The translations under genes were made by a program, and so were the position numbers. The notes beneath the pieces were generated by a model. The model had not been told where the DNA came from and did not search any database. It worked only from the letters and a program-made list of their open reading frames with translations. DNA of 64,000 nt from Siphonodentalium dalli (lineage: Eukaryota; Mollusca; Scaphopoda; Gadilida; Siphonodentaliidae), in contig CP136063.1 of the NCBI GenBank assembly GCA_032622095.1, positions 15,045,814-15,109,813 on the forward strand, given 5' to 3'. Shown here in pieces: positions 10,130-22,130 of the stretch (position 1 is the first letter of the stretch; the number at the start of each line of letters is the position of its first letter).

Positions 10130-10435
10130 TTCCATTAGCAGTGAAATATCGTATTGTGCGGAATAAACGTGCGCCTCAATATGTGGTTGTGATTAGAAGC
10201 ACCATTCACGAAACGATAGATGAATACATAGTCTTATTGGGAGTAAGCGTATACTACCAGGCGGTTTAGAGTCACAACATCTCTCTCCTTAAATGGGACA
10301 ATATAGTAGTATGTTGTTCGATTGATTGCGTGCTTCAGCAAATACAGACAAGATGTTGTGATATTAGGTGTCTGATTAATGAGTGATAATTCAATCTGAA
10401 GTAATCGGAACCAGCGGCGCCATTGATATTGGTCT
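10130..10435 (-). promoter_or_regulatory. Upstream region conserved between two zinc-finger loci
   Basis: This stretch matches 37030-37300 upstream of the 14-finger gene. Shared words include TATTGTGCG, GAAGCACCATTCACGAAACG and AAATACAGACAAGATGT. Position and orientation fit duplicated promoter or 5' flank sequence. No TATA box was identified, so the regulatory role is inferred. Confidence 0.5.
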
Positions 10436-11424
10436 GGAAATTAGAGAAATGTTAGAGGCAATGTCTCACTCTGACCCATGTCTAACTGTGGCCCACATTC
10501 CCCTAATCTGGTGCTACAACATATTTTCGTGCAAATAGGTTTATATTGTACCCAAATATTCACATAGGTTCATATTTTGTATTCATTTAAATTTGTTTAA
10601 ATCAAAATTTAGAAAAACCAACGCCATTATACACTCTGCCAGCGCATCCTGAGTCACCACACCAAATTTCGTTGAAATCCGGGCACCAAAATTAACAAAG
10701 ACGTGTTGGTCTCAACTTTACTCCAGTCGTATATGTATATATACATGTAAACAGTCCCATGAAACATTTATACATTTATTGATGGACGTGTCGTGAAATG
10801 TTCATACAGGATCGGGTTCATTATTCCGAAGTTTCCATATTCCGAAGGTTTATTATTCCGAAGATTCGCTATTCCAAATGTTCGTTATTCCGAAGATTCG
10901 CTATTCTGAAGGTTTTCTATTCTGGGCGTATTTAACCAGAACTGAGTTAAAATTTGCAGCCCCACCCCCACAAAAACCACACGAGGAATGAAAAATGATA
11001 TTACGCTAGTATTCACATATAGTACATTTATACATCCCATTCTAATCCCCAAATTGTCCCAGATGTCGGTTATTAATAGCAAGAAGACAGTATCAGTTTA
11101 TCGTTCATTATGGAAAGTTTAAAACACGATGACTGCATGACTGAAATAAGCTAGATGTAAGAGTCTAAGTGATACAGTCTGTCCGGACTGGCAATCTGTA
11201 TTTGAAAGAAACATCAACATTAAAGACCCACTTAATTTTCGAACCCCCAGATCATATATATATAAAATATATGCCATATTGTATACCATGCATTTGAAAT
11301 AGGAAGCTCTCTAACATTGTATTATCAACTTATCCGCGTGTAATAAACTGTGAACATGTTTTTGTTGAGTTGCCGACGTGTTTTGTGCTAAAGTTTCATC
11401 TGGTTTTGTTGTGCAAAGTGTATT
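10436..11424. repeat. Mostly featureless; short TTCCGAA repeats at 10820-10925
   Basis: About seven imperfect 14-17-bp units of the type ATTATTCCGAAG/GTTCGCTATTC occur at 10820-10925. An inverted relative lies at 16935-17055, and both are flanked by CCCATGAAACAT and GATGGACGT, suggesting one repeat family in two orientations. Nothing else was recognised. Confidence 0.6.
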
Positions 11425-11490
11425 ATTTTCAATGGAGGGGGGAATAACTCTATATTTTAAAGATAGAGTTATTCCCCTTCCATTGAAAAT
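11425..11490. repeat. Near-perfect palindrome
   Basis: ATTTTCAATGGAGGGGGGAA is mirrored by its inverted partner ending TTCCATTGAAAAT, with arms near 29 nt and a loop of about 9 nt. A long poly-G run follows at about 11535-11554. Confidence 0.85.
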
Positions 11491-11703
11491 TCCTTTTTCT
11501 AGCTTGAATTATGTTGCATTCTGAGAGCCATAGCGGGGGGGGGGGGGGGGGGGGTTATGATTTCAGGTATTATATATTTATATATGGGCATCTTCTGAGA
11601 CACAGAAGTTTCAAATGGTGATGGATTATAGTATTTTAATCTTATTTAATGGCATAGATTGTTATTAAAACAGAATATCAATGTTATGGCGCTCCAGTAT
11701 TCA

Positions 11704-12231
11704 TTAAAGGTGGATTATCTCTTTGTAAACATGTTTTATATAGTTACCGGGGTATGAAATATTAGATCAGAATCGAAGACTCCTGTCCAGAAATGCTTCT
11801 ATCAATTAATATTAATTTTATTTCGACTATTTTCTAGTCTAAAAAGGTGTAGTTGTTTAGCTAACGAACAATAGTGGTTACTGTTAACAGAGACCAGTAA
11901 TTATATTGTACAATTTTGTCACAAATAAACGTTACTTATACTCAGTACCGCTTATAACTATGGAACAAAACAATACAAACAATCAATCTGGGACATTTGA
12001 CTTTTGGTGCGTAGCCTTAGAAACAGCACAGTGCTCTATATCGCAATATGGTATCATCCAAATGGTCTGTTCTAAAAATAGACACATAAACTGTCCTGAT
12101 TAAATATTCGAAATAAAATCAATATTAATTGATAGAAGCTTTTCCGCACAGGGGTCTTCAGTTCATATTTATTAATTTATACCAACGCAACTATTTAAAA
12201 TTTGTTATTTAAAGAGATAATCTATCTTTAA
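11704..12231 (+). mobile_element. MITE family 1, copy 2
   Basis: Same ends as the copy at 7040-7567 (TTAAAGGTGGATTATC and GATAATCTATCTTTAA) and the same length, with scattered substitutions throughout. TTAA occurs at both boundaries. The internal pseudo-reading frame is truncated here, which argues against it being selected. Confidence 0.85.
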
Positions 12232-12639
12232 GCATTAAAGCCCCACTGTTATAAACCGCCTTTAGTTGGCGTATTCTTGCCTCTAAGATTATTGAGATAT
12301 AACGCCATGGAAACAAAGCAATTGTGTGGGCTGCCTGACGTCACATTAAATTTCAAGGAAACCCGCGAATTATTTTTACATTTATTGTTTCAATGTTTTA
12401 AGTTATTTCCTTCATAAAAAGAGTCTTATGAAAGAACCGTCTCAATACTTTAGAATATAGAATTAAACTTCAAAACAAGAAATTCAATTAATTGAGGAAA
12501 AACACCCACTGTCCTGAGTGGTATTGATAAGCTATGGGGGGGGGTCTATCACTTCGCATGCAAAATAACATGAATGACACCAACAGCTTGAATGTGAGAA
12601 TAACCCACCATATATGGTAGATATTCAACCAGGATGTGC

Positions 12640-13127
12640 TTAAAGGTACTCAATACGATAAAACTCCTCTCAATTACTATTTCAATGGCTTCGGGGGTCA
12701 AAAATATTTGATTCGAGTCGAGGAAGTCACCCATCAAAGCTCAGATTTGTTAGATATCTATTTTAGAAATCTGTTATTTTTCATTATCGGGAATACTTTC
12801 TGACCCAGATCTCAGGCAAAATTGCGTTTTTATTACCACTTGATTATAGAGTTATCCATCCTTGTCTGTTTGAATTGAGTTTCGGTGTACAAATCTCGAG
12901 CAGGTTACCAAATTGACGTCAGTTATTAGTACTCATCTCGAGCAATTAACAAATTTCTAAAATCAATATCTAATAACTCTGAGCTTTGTTTGATGGGTTC
13001 CTCGACTCGAATCAAATATTTTTTACCCCCAAAGCCAAAGAAATAGTAATATAGGACCCTCAGATCGGATTGTTGTTGTTGGAATCTGTTGAGATGGGGA
13101 CCCTCTGTTCGGATTGAGTATCTTTAA
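12640..13127 (+). mobile_element. MITE family 2, copy 1 (TTAA-flanked, TIR about 120 bp)
   Basis: Begins TTAAAGGTACTCAATACG and ends with the inverted ATTGAGTATCTTTAA. Inner landmarks TGATTCGAGTCGAGGAA and its partner TTCCTCGACTCGAATCA pair between the ends. The element shares the TTAA-AGGT terminus with family 1 but is otherwise different. Confidence 0.8.
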
Positions 13128-13389
13128 GTTTCTCAACTGATGACTGATGTACATATACAATACACACAAATAGTAATAACAAGTAACGTTGTGATTTTGA
13201 AACTAACCATGCTAGAATATTGATGGTAAGGTAGTATTAACTACTATGAACACCATTAATAATAGTACTATTCTTTTATAATATATGTGGGCATGGTGTA
13301 TGGAAATATTAAAGGACAAACCAATAGTTACAATACAATTATAACCTTTTTATAATTAAGCGCAAGAAGAGCTAATTGTGCTTAAAAGA

Positions 13390-13749
13390 TATCGATTTTA
13401 GAAATCTATTATTTTTCATTATCGGGAATTCTTTCTGGCCCAGAAGAGTCACACTTTCGTTATTATTACCACCTGATTATAGAGTTATCCATCCTTGTCT
13501 GTTTGAATAGAGTTTTGGCGTAAAATCTCGAGCAAGTTACCAAATTGACGGCAGTTATTAGTACCCATCTCGAGCAATTAACAAATTTCAAAAATCAATA
13601 TCTTATAACTCTGAGCTTTGTTTGATGGGTTCCTCGACTCGAATCAAATATTTTTTAACCCCAAAGCCAAAGAAATAGTAATATAGGACCCTCTGATCGG
13701 ATTGTTGTTGTTGGAATCTGTTGAGATGGGGACCCTCTTTTCGGATTGG
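13390..13749 (+). mobile_element. MITE family 2, 5'-truncated copy
   Basis: Matches the interior and right end of the copy at 12640-13127 (TTATTTTTCATTATCGGGAA, CTCGACTCGAATCAAATATT) but lacks the left terminal repeat and the extreme right end. It lies about 260 bp downstream in the same orientation. Confidence 0.8.
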
Positions 13750-14173
13750 GCTGAAGCGTAATTAGAGATTCCTTAAGTTATTGCGGTTAATCGAAATTGT
13801 CTATTAAATGTCAATTTTGATTCCCATAGAGATCATCAATGATGTCTATGCTCAGGGGCGACGTGCCAATCTTCGCTATTGGGGTTCCAATTGTTGGCTC
13901 ATTAAATATGCACATATGCTTAAGATACAGTCGCGCACGAAGCGAGCTCCCGTAAGTCGGGTTTTGGATCCCATGCAGTTAATGAAAATATCATTGAAAT
14001 AATCGGTTTCCCCCAATAAACAACCATATATTCAATATACATGTTTTGGAGAAGAATTAGGCAGTCCATATTGGACGCCATCATGGAATTTATTTTTGTT
14101 TGTTTAATTTTCACACATATTTATTAGTTATGTGGATGGAGTTCTCATTAAACCTAACATCCTTAAATTGGTT

Positions 14174-14654
14174 ACAGTAATGCCCAAAGTAATTGACCAC
14201 TTAACCATATCAGAATTATTGGTAATTTTTCAGGATTTAAAATCCTGAAAAATTACCCATTATTCTGCTGTGGTTAAGTGGTCAATTACTTTGTACATTA
14301 CTGTATGAGGATTGAGTTATCATTACACCTCAAATCCTTATATTGGTTACAGTAATGCCCAAAGTAATTGACCACTTAACCACAGCAGAATTATGGGTAT
14401 TTTTTCAGCATTTAAAATCCTGACAAATTACCAATAATTATGCTGCGGTTAAGTGGTCAATTACTTTGGACATTACTGTATGAGAATTGAGTTATCATTA
14501 CACCTCAAATCCTTATATTGGTTACAGTAATGCCCAAAGTAATTGACCACTTGACCACAGCAGAATTATGGGTAATTTTCAGGATTTAAAATCATGAAAA
14601 AATACCCATTATTTTGCTGTGGTTAAGTGATCAATTACTTTGGACATTACTGTA
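14174..14654. repeat. Three tandem long palindromes with a 175-bp period
   Basis: Each copy (14174-14305, 14349-14480, 14524-14654) is a hairpin with arms of about 60 nt. It starts ACAGTAATGCCCAAAGTAAT and ends with the inverse ending in ATTACTGT, with its centre at GGATTTAAAATCC. Starts are exactly 175 bp apart, separated by about 43 bp containing GAGTTATCATTACACCTC. A related half-copy lies at about 22490-22545 inside a transposon intron. Confidence 0.95.
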
Positions 14655-14659
14655 TGTAG

Positions 14660-15719
14660 ATGGAGTTAAACCTCACATCAGTGTGTTGTGGATTTGGACC
14701 TTGACTTGGGACCTTTTGTTTTTCACGCGACAAATGCGCGTACACCTTATACACAAATTTCTTTATATATGTAACCAGAGTTTTTCTTGGATAAGATGAG
14801 TTTGAAGCCTGCTTACATTTTAAAATGTTGTCAGTTTTATATTGTCTGCAGCGGAACTCAACGCGTTGAAGCAAAAGTTACAAAAGATTAAATGTGTACG
14901 TAACGAGACTATAATACAACTGAAAAAATAAATTGAGGGAGGGGTGGGCGATACAGGGAACTAAGGGTTGAACCGATATAAATTTGTAGAGCGATAACGA
15001 CCAATGTTGACATATTATGCATCTGAACTCTACTGTTGCAACAAGGCTATAAAATAGGGTGGTGTCAGAATCTTAGTCATCTCTATATAGTGCCAGAATA
15101 GTCATTTATGGACTTCTATAAGATGTTGGGTTGGTTATATGGACTCGGAGAAAAAGTGGTTTGTACCGATGAACTGACATAAATTAGTGGAGCGATGTTG
15201 CATCGCGACTGTACTAAAGCATCAATGATATAAAATTGGGGGGGGGGGGGTCTGAAATTATCTATCTCTATAGATGGCACCAGGATTATATAGAAAGGAA
15301 TAGCAATTGATATACGGTATACTATAGTAATATCATAGACATATAAGTACAAGTATCACGTGATAAAATATTACGTAACGTGACTATACCGATGAAAGAA
15401 AGAAATAAATTGGACCCCGGGATTAGAGGTTGGGTTGGTTATATGTGGATAATTGGATATGGAATTCATACCGGTGAAACGATACAAATTAGTGGTGCGA
15501 TGAAGACCAATGTTGACACTTAGTCAGGCTACGCGGTAGAAAATAGGGGTTGATACGATAGACCAAAATAAATTTGTCGGGTGATAATGACCAATGTTGA
15601 CCTATAAATTAACGCGACTATACTGTCGCAAAATTATCAGGTGTAACCAGTCAAATATGGACTCTAGTGACCTATATAGAACAGCTCAGAAAACATTCGC
15701 AGGGCCCTAAAATTTATTT
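14660..15719. repeat. Degenerate repeats, no gene
   Basis: Imperfect copies of words such as ACCAATGTTGACA, GGTTGGGTTGGTTATATG and ATAAATTAGTGGAGCGATG recur near 14950-15120, 15120-15260 and 15410-15640. A poly-G run occurs at about 15239. No supported coding region. Confidence 0.5.
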
Positions 15720-16067
15720 AACAATGCATTTGCCATTAAAATCGATTTATGTCGATAAAACTGTCATTTTTCAAAATTTTAAGCTGAGACTTGGAGTGTG
15801 TGGGTGGGATAGCTACATATTCCTAAAATGACAGAGTACAGCACGTAATTATGTTTTAGATGGAAGAAATTAATTTTTTTCAATGATAAAATTTAACATA
15901 GAATTTACCATTAAAATATATTTATGTCGATAAAACTGTCATTTTTCAAAATTTTAGGCTGAGACTTGGTGTACGTGCGTGGGATACATATATGTTCCTA
16001 AAATGACAGAGTCCAGTGCGTAATTATGTTTTAGATGGAAGAAATTGAATTTGTTTTCGATAATAAA
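15720..16067. repeat. Tandem duplication of about 174 bp
   Basis: The stretches 15720-15893 and 15894-16067 share long runs such as TTATGTCGATAAAACTGTCA and CCTAAAATGACAGAGT, in head-to-tail order. Confidence 0.85.
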
Positions 16068-16890
16068 TTTGCACGTTGATGGGTCATCCAGTGCCGAGTG
16101 CGCTCAATTTGTAAACAAAGATTTGTCAATAGTCGTTTTGGTCAAACTATCCATTTTTAGACCGGGAAAGCGGATCCGAATAGTAGCTAAGATGTATTTA
16201 GATAGAATTATCAAAAGGATTTGACCGATTAGTGTACATTTTAAGAGAATAGAGTGGATAAATATTGGTGAGATTTTCACAAAAACACGCCGATTCGGCA
16301 ATGACTGTACTTGCAGACGAGCGCTCGTTAATTTTCATGCCAAGAAATGCAGGCGTCAAACTCATTTTTTTGGAAGGTTAATCCGATATACACATATTGA
16401 AATAATCCTTCCAGAACACCTTCCAAGATATAGAAGAATATTTTAATAGATTAGGACGCCAAAACAGTCGTGATGAAAGAATTAAAATGCACATCGCCTC
16501 CGCTTCGATTATCACTGCGAGACCGCTATCGGCAATTGGAATTCTAATGACGTCATTTGCGTTGCTTACCAACCTTAACCCTTTCCGCTCTCAACGACAT
16601 TTCAATTGGTTGAAATTAAAAAGTTCTCAAGTTCTAGCTCAACCTGAATCTAGTTACTCAATTGGTAGAAATACCTTAGCAGTAATTCTTAGTTTTATAA
16701 GTTATAACTCTAATTTCATTAATGATACGAGCTCAACATCATAATATGTCACTGTTTATGGCGGTGTTATCCAAAAGTGTGCTTTGATAATGATTATAAT
16801 TTTATTTTGCGATCAAACGTCAGTGCAGCTCAGCAGAAACGCATAGGCACTAGTTCAATTCAGCAGAAACGCATGAGTCCTACGATTATA
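16068..16890. other. No gene recognised
   Basis: Short open frames on both strands overlap one another and resemble nothing known to me. No repeat was identified. Confidence 0.4.
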
Positions 16891-16893
16891 GTA

Positions 16894-16931
16894 CACCCAC
16901 TGGACGCGCTTCGCGCGTCGGGCAGTGGGTG
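16894..16931. repeat. GC-rich hairpin with TTCG loop
   Basis: CACCCACTGGACGCGC pairs with CGCGTCGGGCAGTGGGTG around TTCG. It directly precedes an inverted relative of the 10.8-kb TTCCGAA repeat (about 16935-17055). Confidence 0.8.
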
Positions 16932-17191
16932 AATAACAAAAACCTTCGGAAAAGAGAACATTCGGAATAGAGAATCATCGGAATAGCGAACCTTCGGTAT
17001 AGTGAACCTTGGGAATAGTGAACATTCGGAATAGCGAACGTTCGGAATAGAGACATGTCGCTATCCATCCGTACTGACGTGATCATATATCGTAAGTTGG
17101 CCGGAAACACAGGCACTCCCATGAAACATACATTTATCATTTTATAGATGGACGTACGTGTTTTGGGTTGTCCATACGTACTGACGTAATC

Positions 17192-17297
17192 ATATTAGAA
17201 GCCTTTCCGGACAGAGGTCTTCAGTTCATATTTATTAGGTTATACCCACGCAACTGTTTCAAATTTGTTATTTAAAGAGATATATTGCAACTTTAAT
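17192..17297 (+). mobile_element. MITE family 1, right-end fragment
   Basis: About 105 bp matching the right end of family 1 (CTTTCCGGACAGAGGTCTTC through TTATTTAAAGAGATA). The rest of the element is missing. Confidence 0.75.
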
Positions 17298-17508
17298 GGA
17301 GTGATTATAAACAATATGTATATAGGTAACGGCTATGTAGTTGATTATATGTGATAATTTTAGGCAACAGTCGACGAAGGCTAATACATGTAGCGGTGAT
17401 ATATTAACATGTAAAGGTAAATAATGCATCAAATGTAGGATTTTAATAATATCTGCATGTGCATGTCTTACTAACTCTTTAACACTTAATTAGTCCATAA
17501 TTAATCTT

Positions 17509-19360
<1,852 letters not shown>

Positions 19361-19361
19361 T

Positions 19362-20757
19362 GACATAAACTAGATCATGCCATAAATCTCTACTAAAGCT
19401 GACGCCCGTAGAGATCATATTTCACCTGTACAAAACCCGGTTTTGACAGGGAACCTTATAAAGTAAAAAAAAATGGGGAATGTAGCCTACTTCTTTGTTC
19501 ATACATGTACCTGTGGCTTAATGATTTATTCATCGGTACGTGAAGTTCCCAGCTCGATATTACAGAATTGCTTTCGCGTTATGTCGCTTCGGCCAAAGAA
19601 AAAAGATTGTATGTTTTCGGTAACCGAGCGAAAAAATTAGGGTAGGTAGGTACACTGGTAGGTAGGGAAATTTTTGTTTTTAATTTTATTTCGATATTTT
19701 TTATCCAGCTGCAGAAATATTGAACTACATCGACCGAAGTGACATAAAATGCCAACCCGTGTTGTGGGGAAGTATTACTTGATCAACACAGTGGAAACTG
19801 GAAATATACATTAAGGTTGATAAAAAAATCAAATTTCATGCTTAGGTATGTTTTTTTATTATTCACATACATGACATGTAGCACATTTTCATAAATTTGG
19901 CTATAAACTTGGTAGGAAATTGATGTCACTAACTTTTTATAAGAATTTTACCAATAATACCGCCATTATATATACTGTACTGTACTGGTATTGTGACGAC
20001 TACATTCCATTGTCTGGGGGGTAGCCAGTACGTCCACCGAGCATGCCTGGTTTTTGGAGACAGTAGCTATATCCCTAACATATGTGGTGATAACCTCTAT
20101 ACCTATATATATATATACACCCACCATGTCTATTGATAGTGTTCCATAAGTCCCCAACAAGACATAAAGCACTGTAAATTTAGTGTAAAAGCAGGCAGGA
20201 GATAGTCTGAGATACACTCTCAGGAAATTAAAAATTGCAAAATGTATGCCCATCAATCCACAACCCATCACACACCTAGGGCCTTTGAGACAGCCGTCAA
20301 TTCATGGTCACTTTTCACAGGGATATGTTAGAAACCATGTGTTTTGCACACTAAAGGTCATCAATATTTATGAGCATTAGTGGTAAAAATATAAGCAGTA
20401 AATTTTATAAAATTTTGACTTTTTCTCAAAATATCAATAAAAAGTTTAGGGTCGGCAGGTTATTTTTAGGGTCGGTCGATGTACGGAAACATAGTATCTT
20501 TTTACTTTGGCCTTACGACAATAATTTTCGTGACAGGGAATAAAATAAATATTTATCGCGGAATCGGGTCTCAAAAGTCACGTAAATAATATAATCTCGA
20601 GCTGAGAACTTCACTCACCGATGAATAAATAATTAAGCAACAGGTATGAACAAAGAAGTACATTCCCCGCGTTACTTTATAAGGTGGAATATGATCTCTA
20701 CGGCGTTCTAGCTTTAGTAGAGATTCATGAATCATGGCATGATCTAGACATAAACAA
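19362..20757. mobile_element. Non-autonomous element with inverted repeats of about 280 bp
   Basis: The left arm (about 19362-19640) and right arm (about 20463-20757) are inverted copies sharing CTAGATCATGCC, CGTAGAGATCATATT, ACCTTATAAAGTAA, ACTTCTTTGTTCATAC and TATTTATTCATCGGT. The roughly 0.8-kb interior has no transposase. Left and right outer ends diverge at ATAAAC/TTTATG, so the exact boundary and any target duplication are uncertain. Confidence 0.75.
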
Positions 20758-20973
20758 TCAGCATCCATCTTACTTCTTCTTAGTCTTACTTGTGTTGATA
20801 TGTCGTTTGGGACAAGCGTGTCTCCGTGTAATTTATATGTATCCTATTTATGTTACTTTCACAAAACTAGCACTAGTAGTATTCACATTCAAATTAAACA
20901 AAGCGGAATGTATATACAAATAGTACAATCCTTGAATTCATGTTGTGACAAGTGAGTAGTGTAAACTGGTAAA

Positions 20974-21198
20974 CAGGTCGGGCAAAGATGCAAAATTGGC
21001 TTACTAGCGAAATCGGGCTCAGTAAGCCAGTTCGATCTCTCGTTTTAATGTGTTTTGACAACGCACACCTGACTTTGCCAGGTGCCGCGACAATGCGCAA
21101 TTCAGTTTTCAACCCATCATTTACGACGCATTAGAGCGCTTTAAAAACCACCATTGTCTCACCTACTCGCAACGGCGGTAATCCTTTTAATTGGTGTT
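20974..21198. repeat. Left terminal inverted repeat (225 bp)
   Basis: 224 of 225 positions match the inverted right end. It contains two internal palindromes: GGCTTACT...AGTAAGCC (20998-21005, 21021-21028) and CACCTG...CAGGTG (21066-21071, 21079-21084). The inner edge carries CCTTTTAATTGG (21183-21194), a CArG-like core. Confidence 0.95.
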
Positions 21199-22130
21199 AC
21201 TTATTGTCTGTTTGCTTTAATTTTAGTGACTGTTTCATAGCCTTGTTCTCGCTATTAAGTTTCTTTTCGACGCGTTCTTGGTCCGGAAATGATAAATTGT
21301 GACGGCAGCAGAAAATTTTCACAAGGAAACGCTTATGATTGGCTGTATATATATCTGGCGAGATGCTTGAACCACCTTTATGATTAGTACTCTTTTTAAA
21401 ATCTACGGAAGACTGCATCAGTTTTGCGGCACAAATACATTCCCGCCGTCATTTTACCACTCTCGTAGCCGGTTTTCCCAACCGCTATCGGTGCAAAAAA
21501 CATGTATCGAGTTATCTTTCTTAATGACAAAGCGCCATAGAGAGTTACTCTGTGCAAATCGCGGTACCGAAGAGTGCCAATCGATAGTGCGCTGTGTGAA
21601 GGTTGACTGATCGGTGTACATTAAAGTGAACTACCGCGATGCTATTTTGATAGACTTGCATTGCTAGGTATATTATAACGAACACGTAACGAAAAAGCAG
21701 TAAACAACCACGATAAACGTGCACTGTCAGTTATATCACACACTAAAATGACAAAATTACGTAGGAAATTATGGTTTCGCTAGGATACAAACACATTAAA
21801 GTGTCTCATATGTTGAGAACACATGTCATATATAGCGTGTACCTACCTCTGTAAGGTGCTGTGAATCCGTGGACGTCGAAATTTCAAATGTACGTACAAT
21901 GAGTCCACATGAACTAGCCCCGCTGACTCAGCCAATCGGAGCATCACGTGTGGATATGTGAGTTGTTTGTTGAGATTATCAACCAATAGCCATTACCCAC
22001 ATACAACTGCAACATTATCTCTCAAGCAACAGGATTTCCCATTGGCCCCAATAAAACATGATAGTCACAGGTAGACGTGTATTTAAGCACATATTGAAGG
22101 CACAAATGTTGTCAAACATATATTTCCGAA
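21199..22130 (+). promoter_or_regulatory. Promoter/5' region of the transposase gene
   Basis: Between the left TIR and the first ATG lie CCAAT boxes (21932-21936, 21983-21987) and a TATA-like TATTTAAG at 22080-22087. The latter is about 45 bp before the ATG, so the 5' UTR would be short if it is used. No competing open frame is supported. Confidence 0.45.

Noticed and set aside
20894-21112. Minus-strand frame MKTELRIVAAPG, repeated on the plus strand at 29172-29432
   Set aside because: Both lie in the terminal inverted repeats and are identical for that reason.
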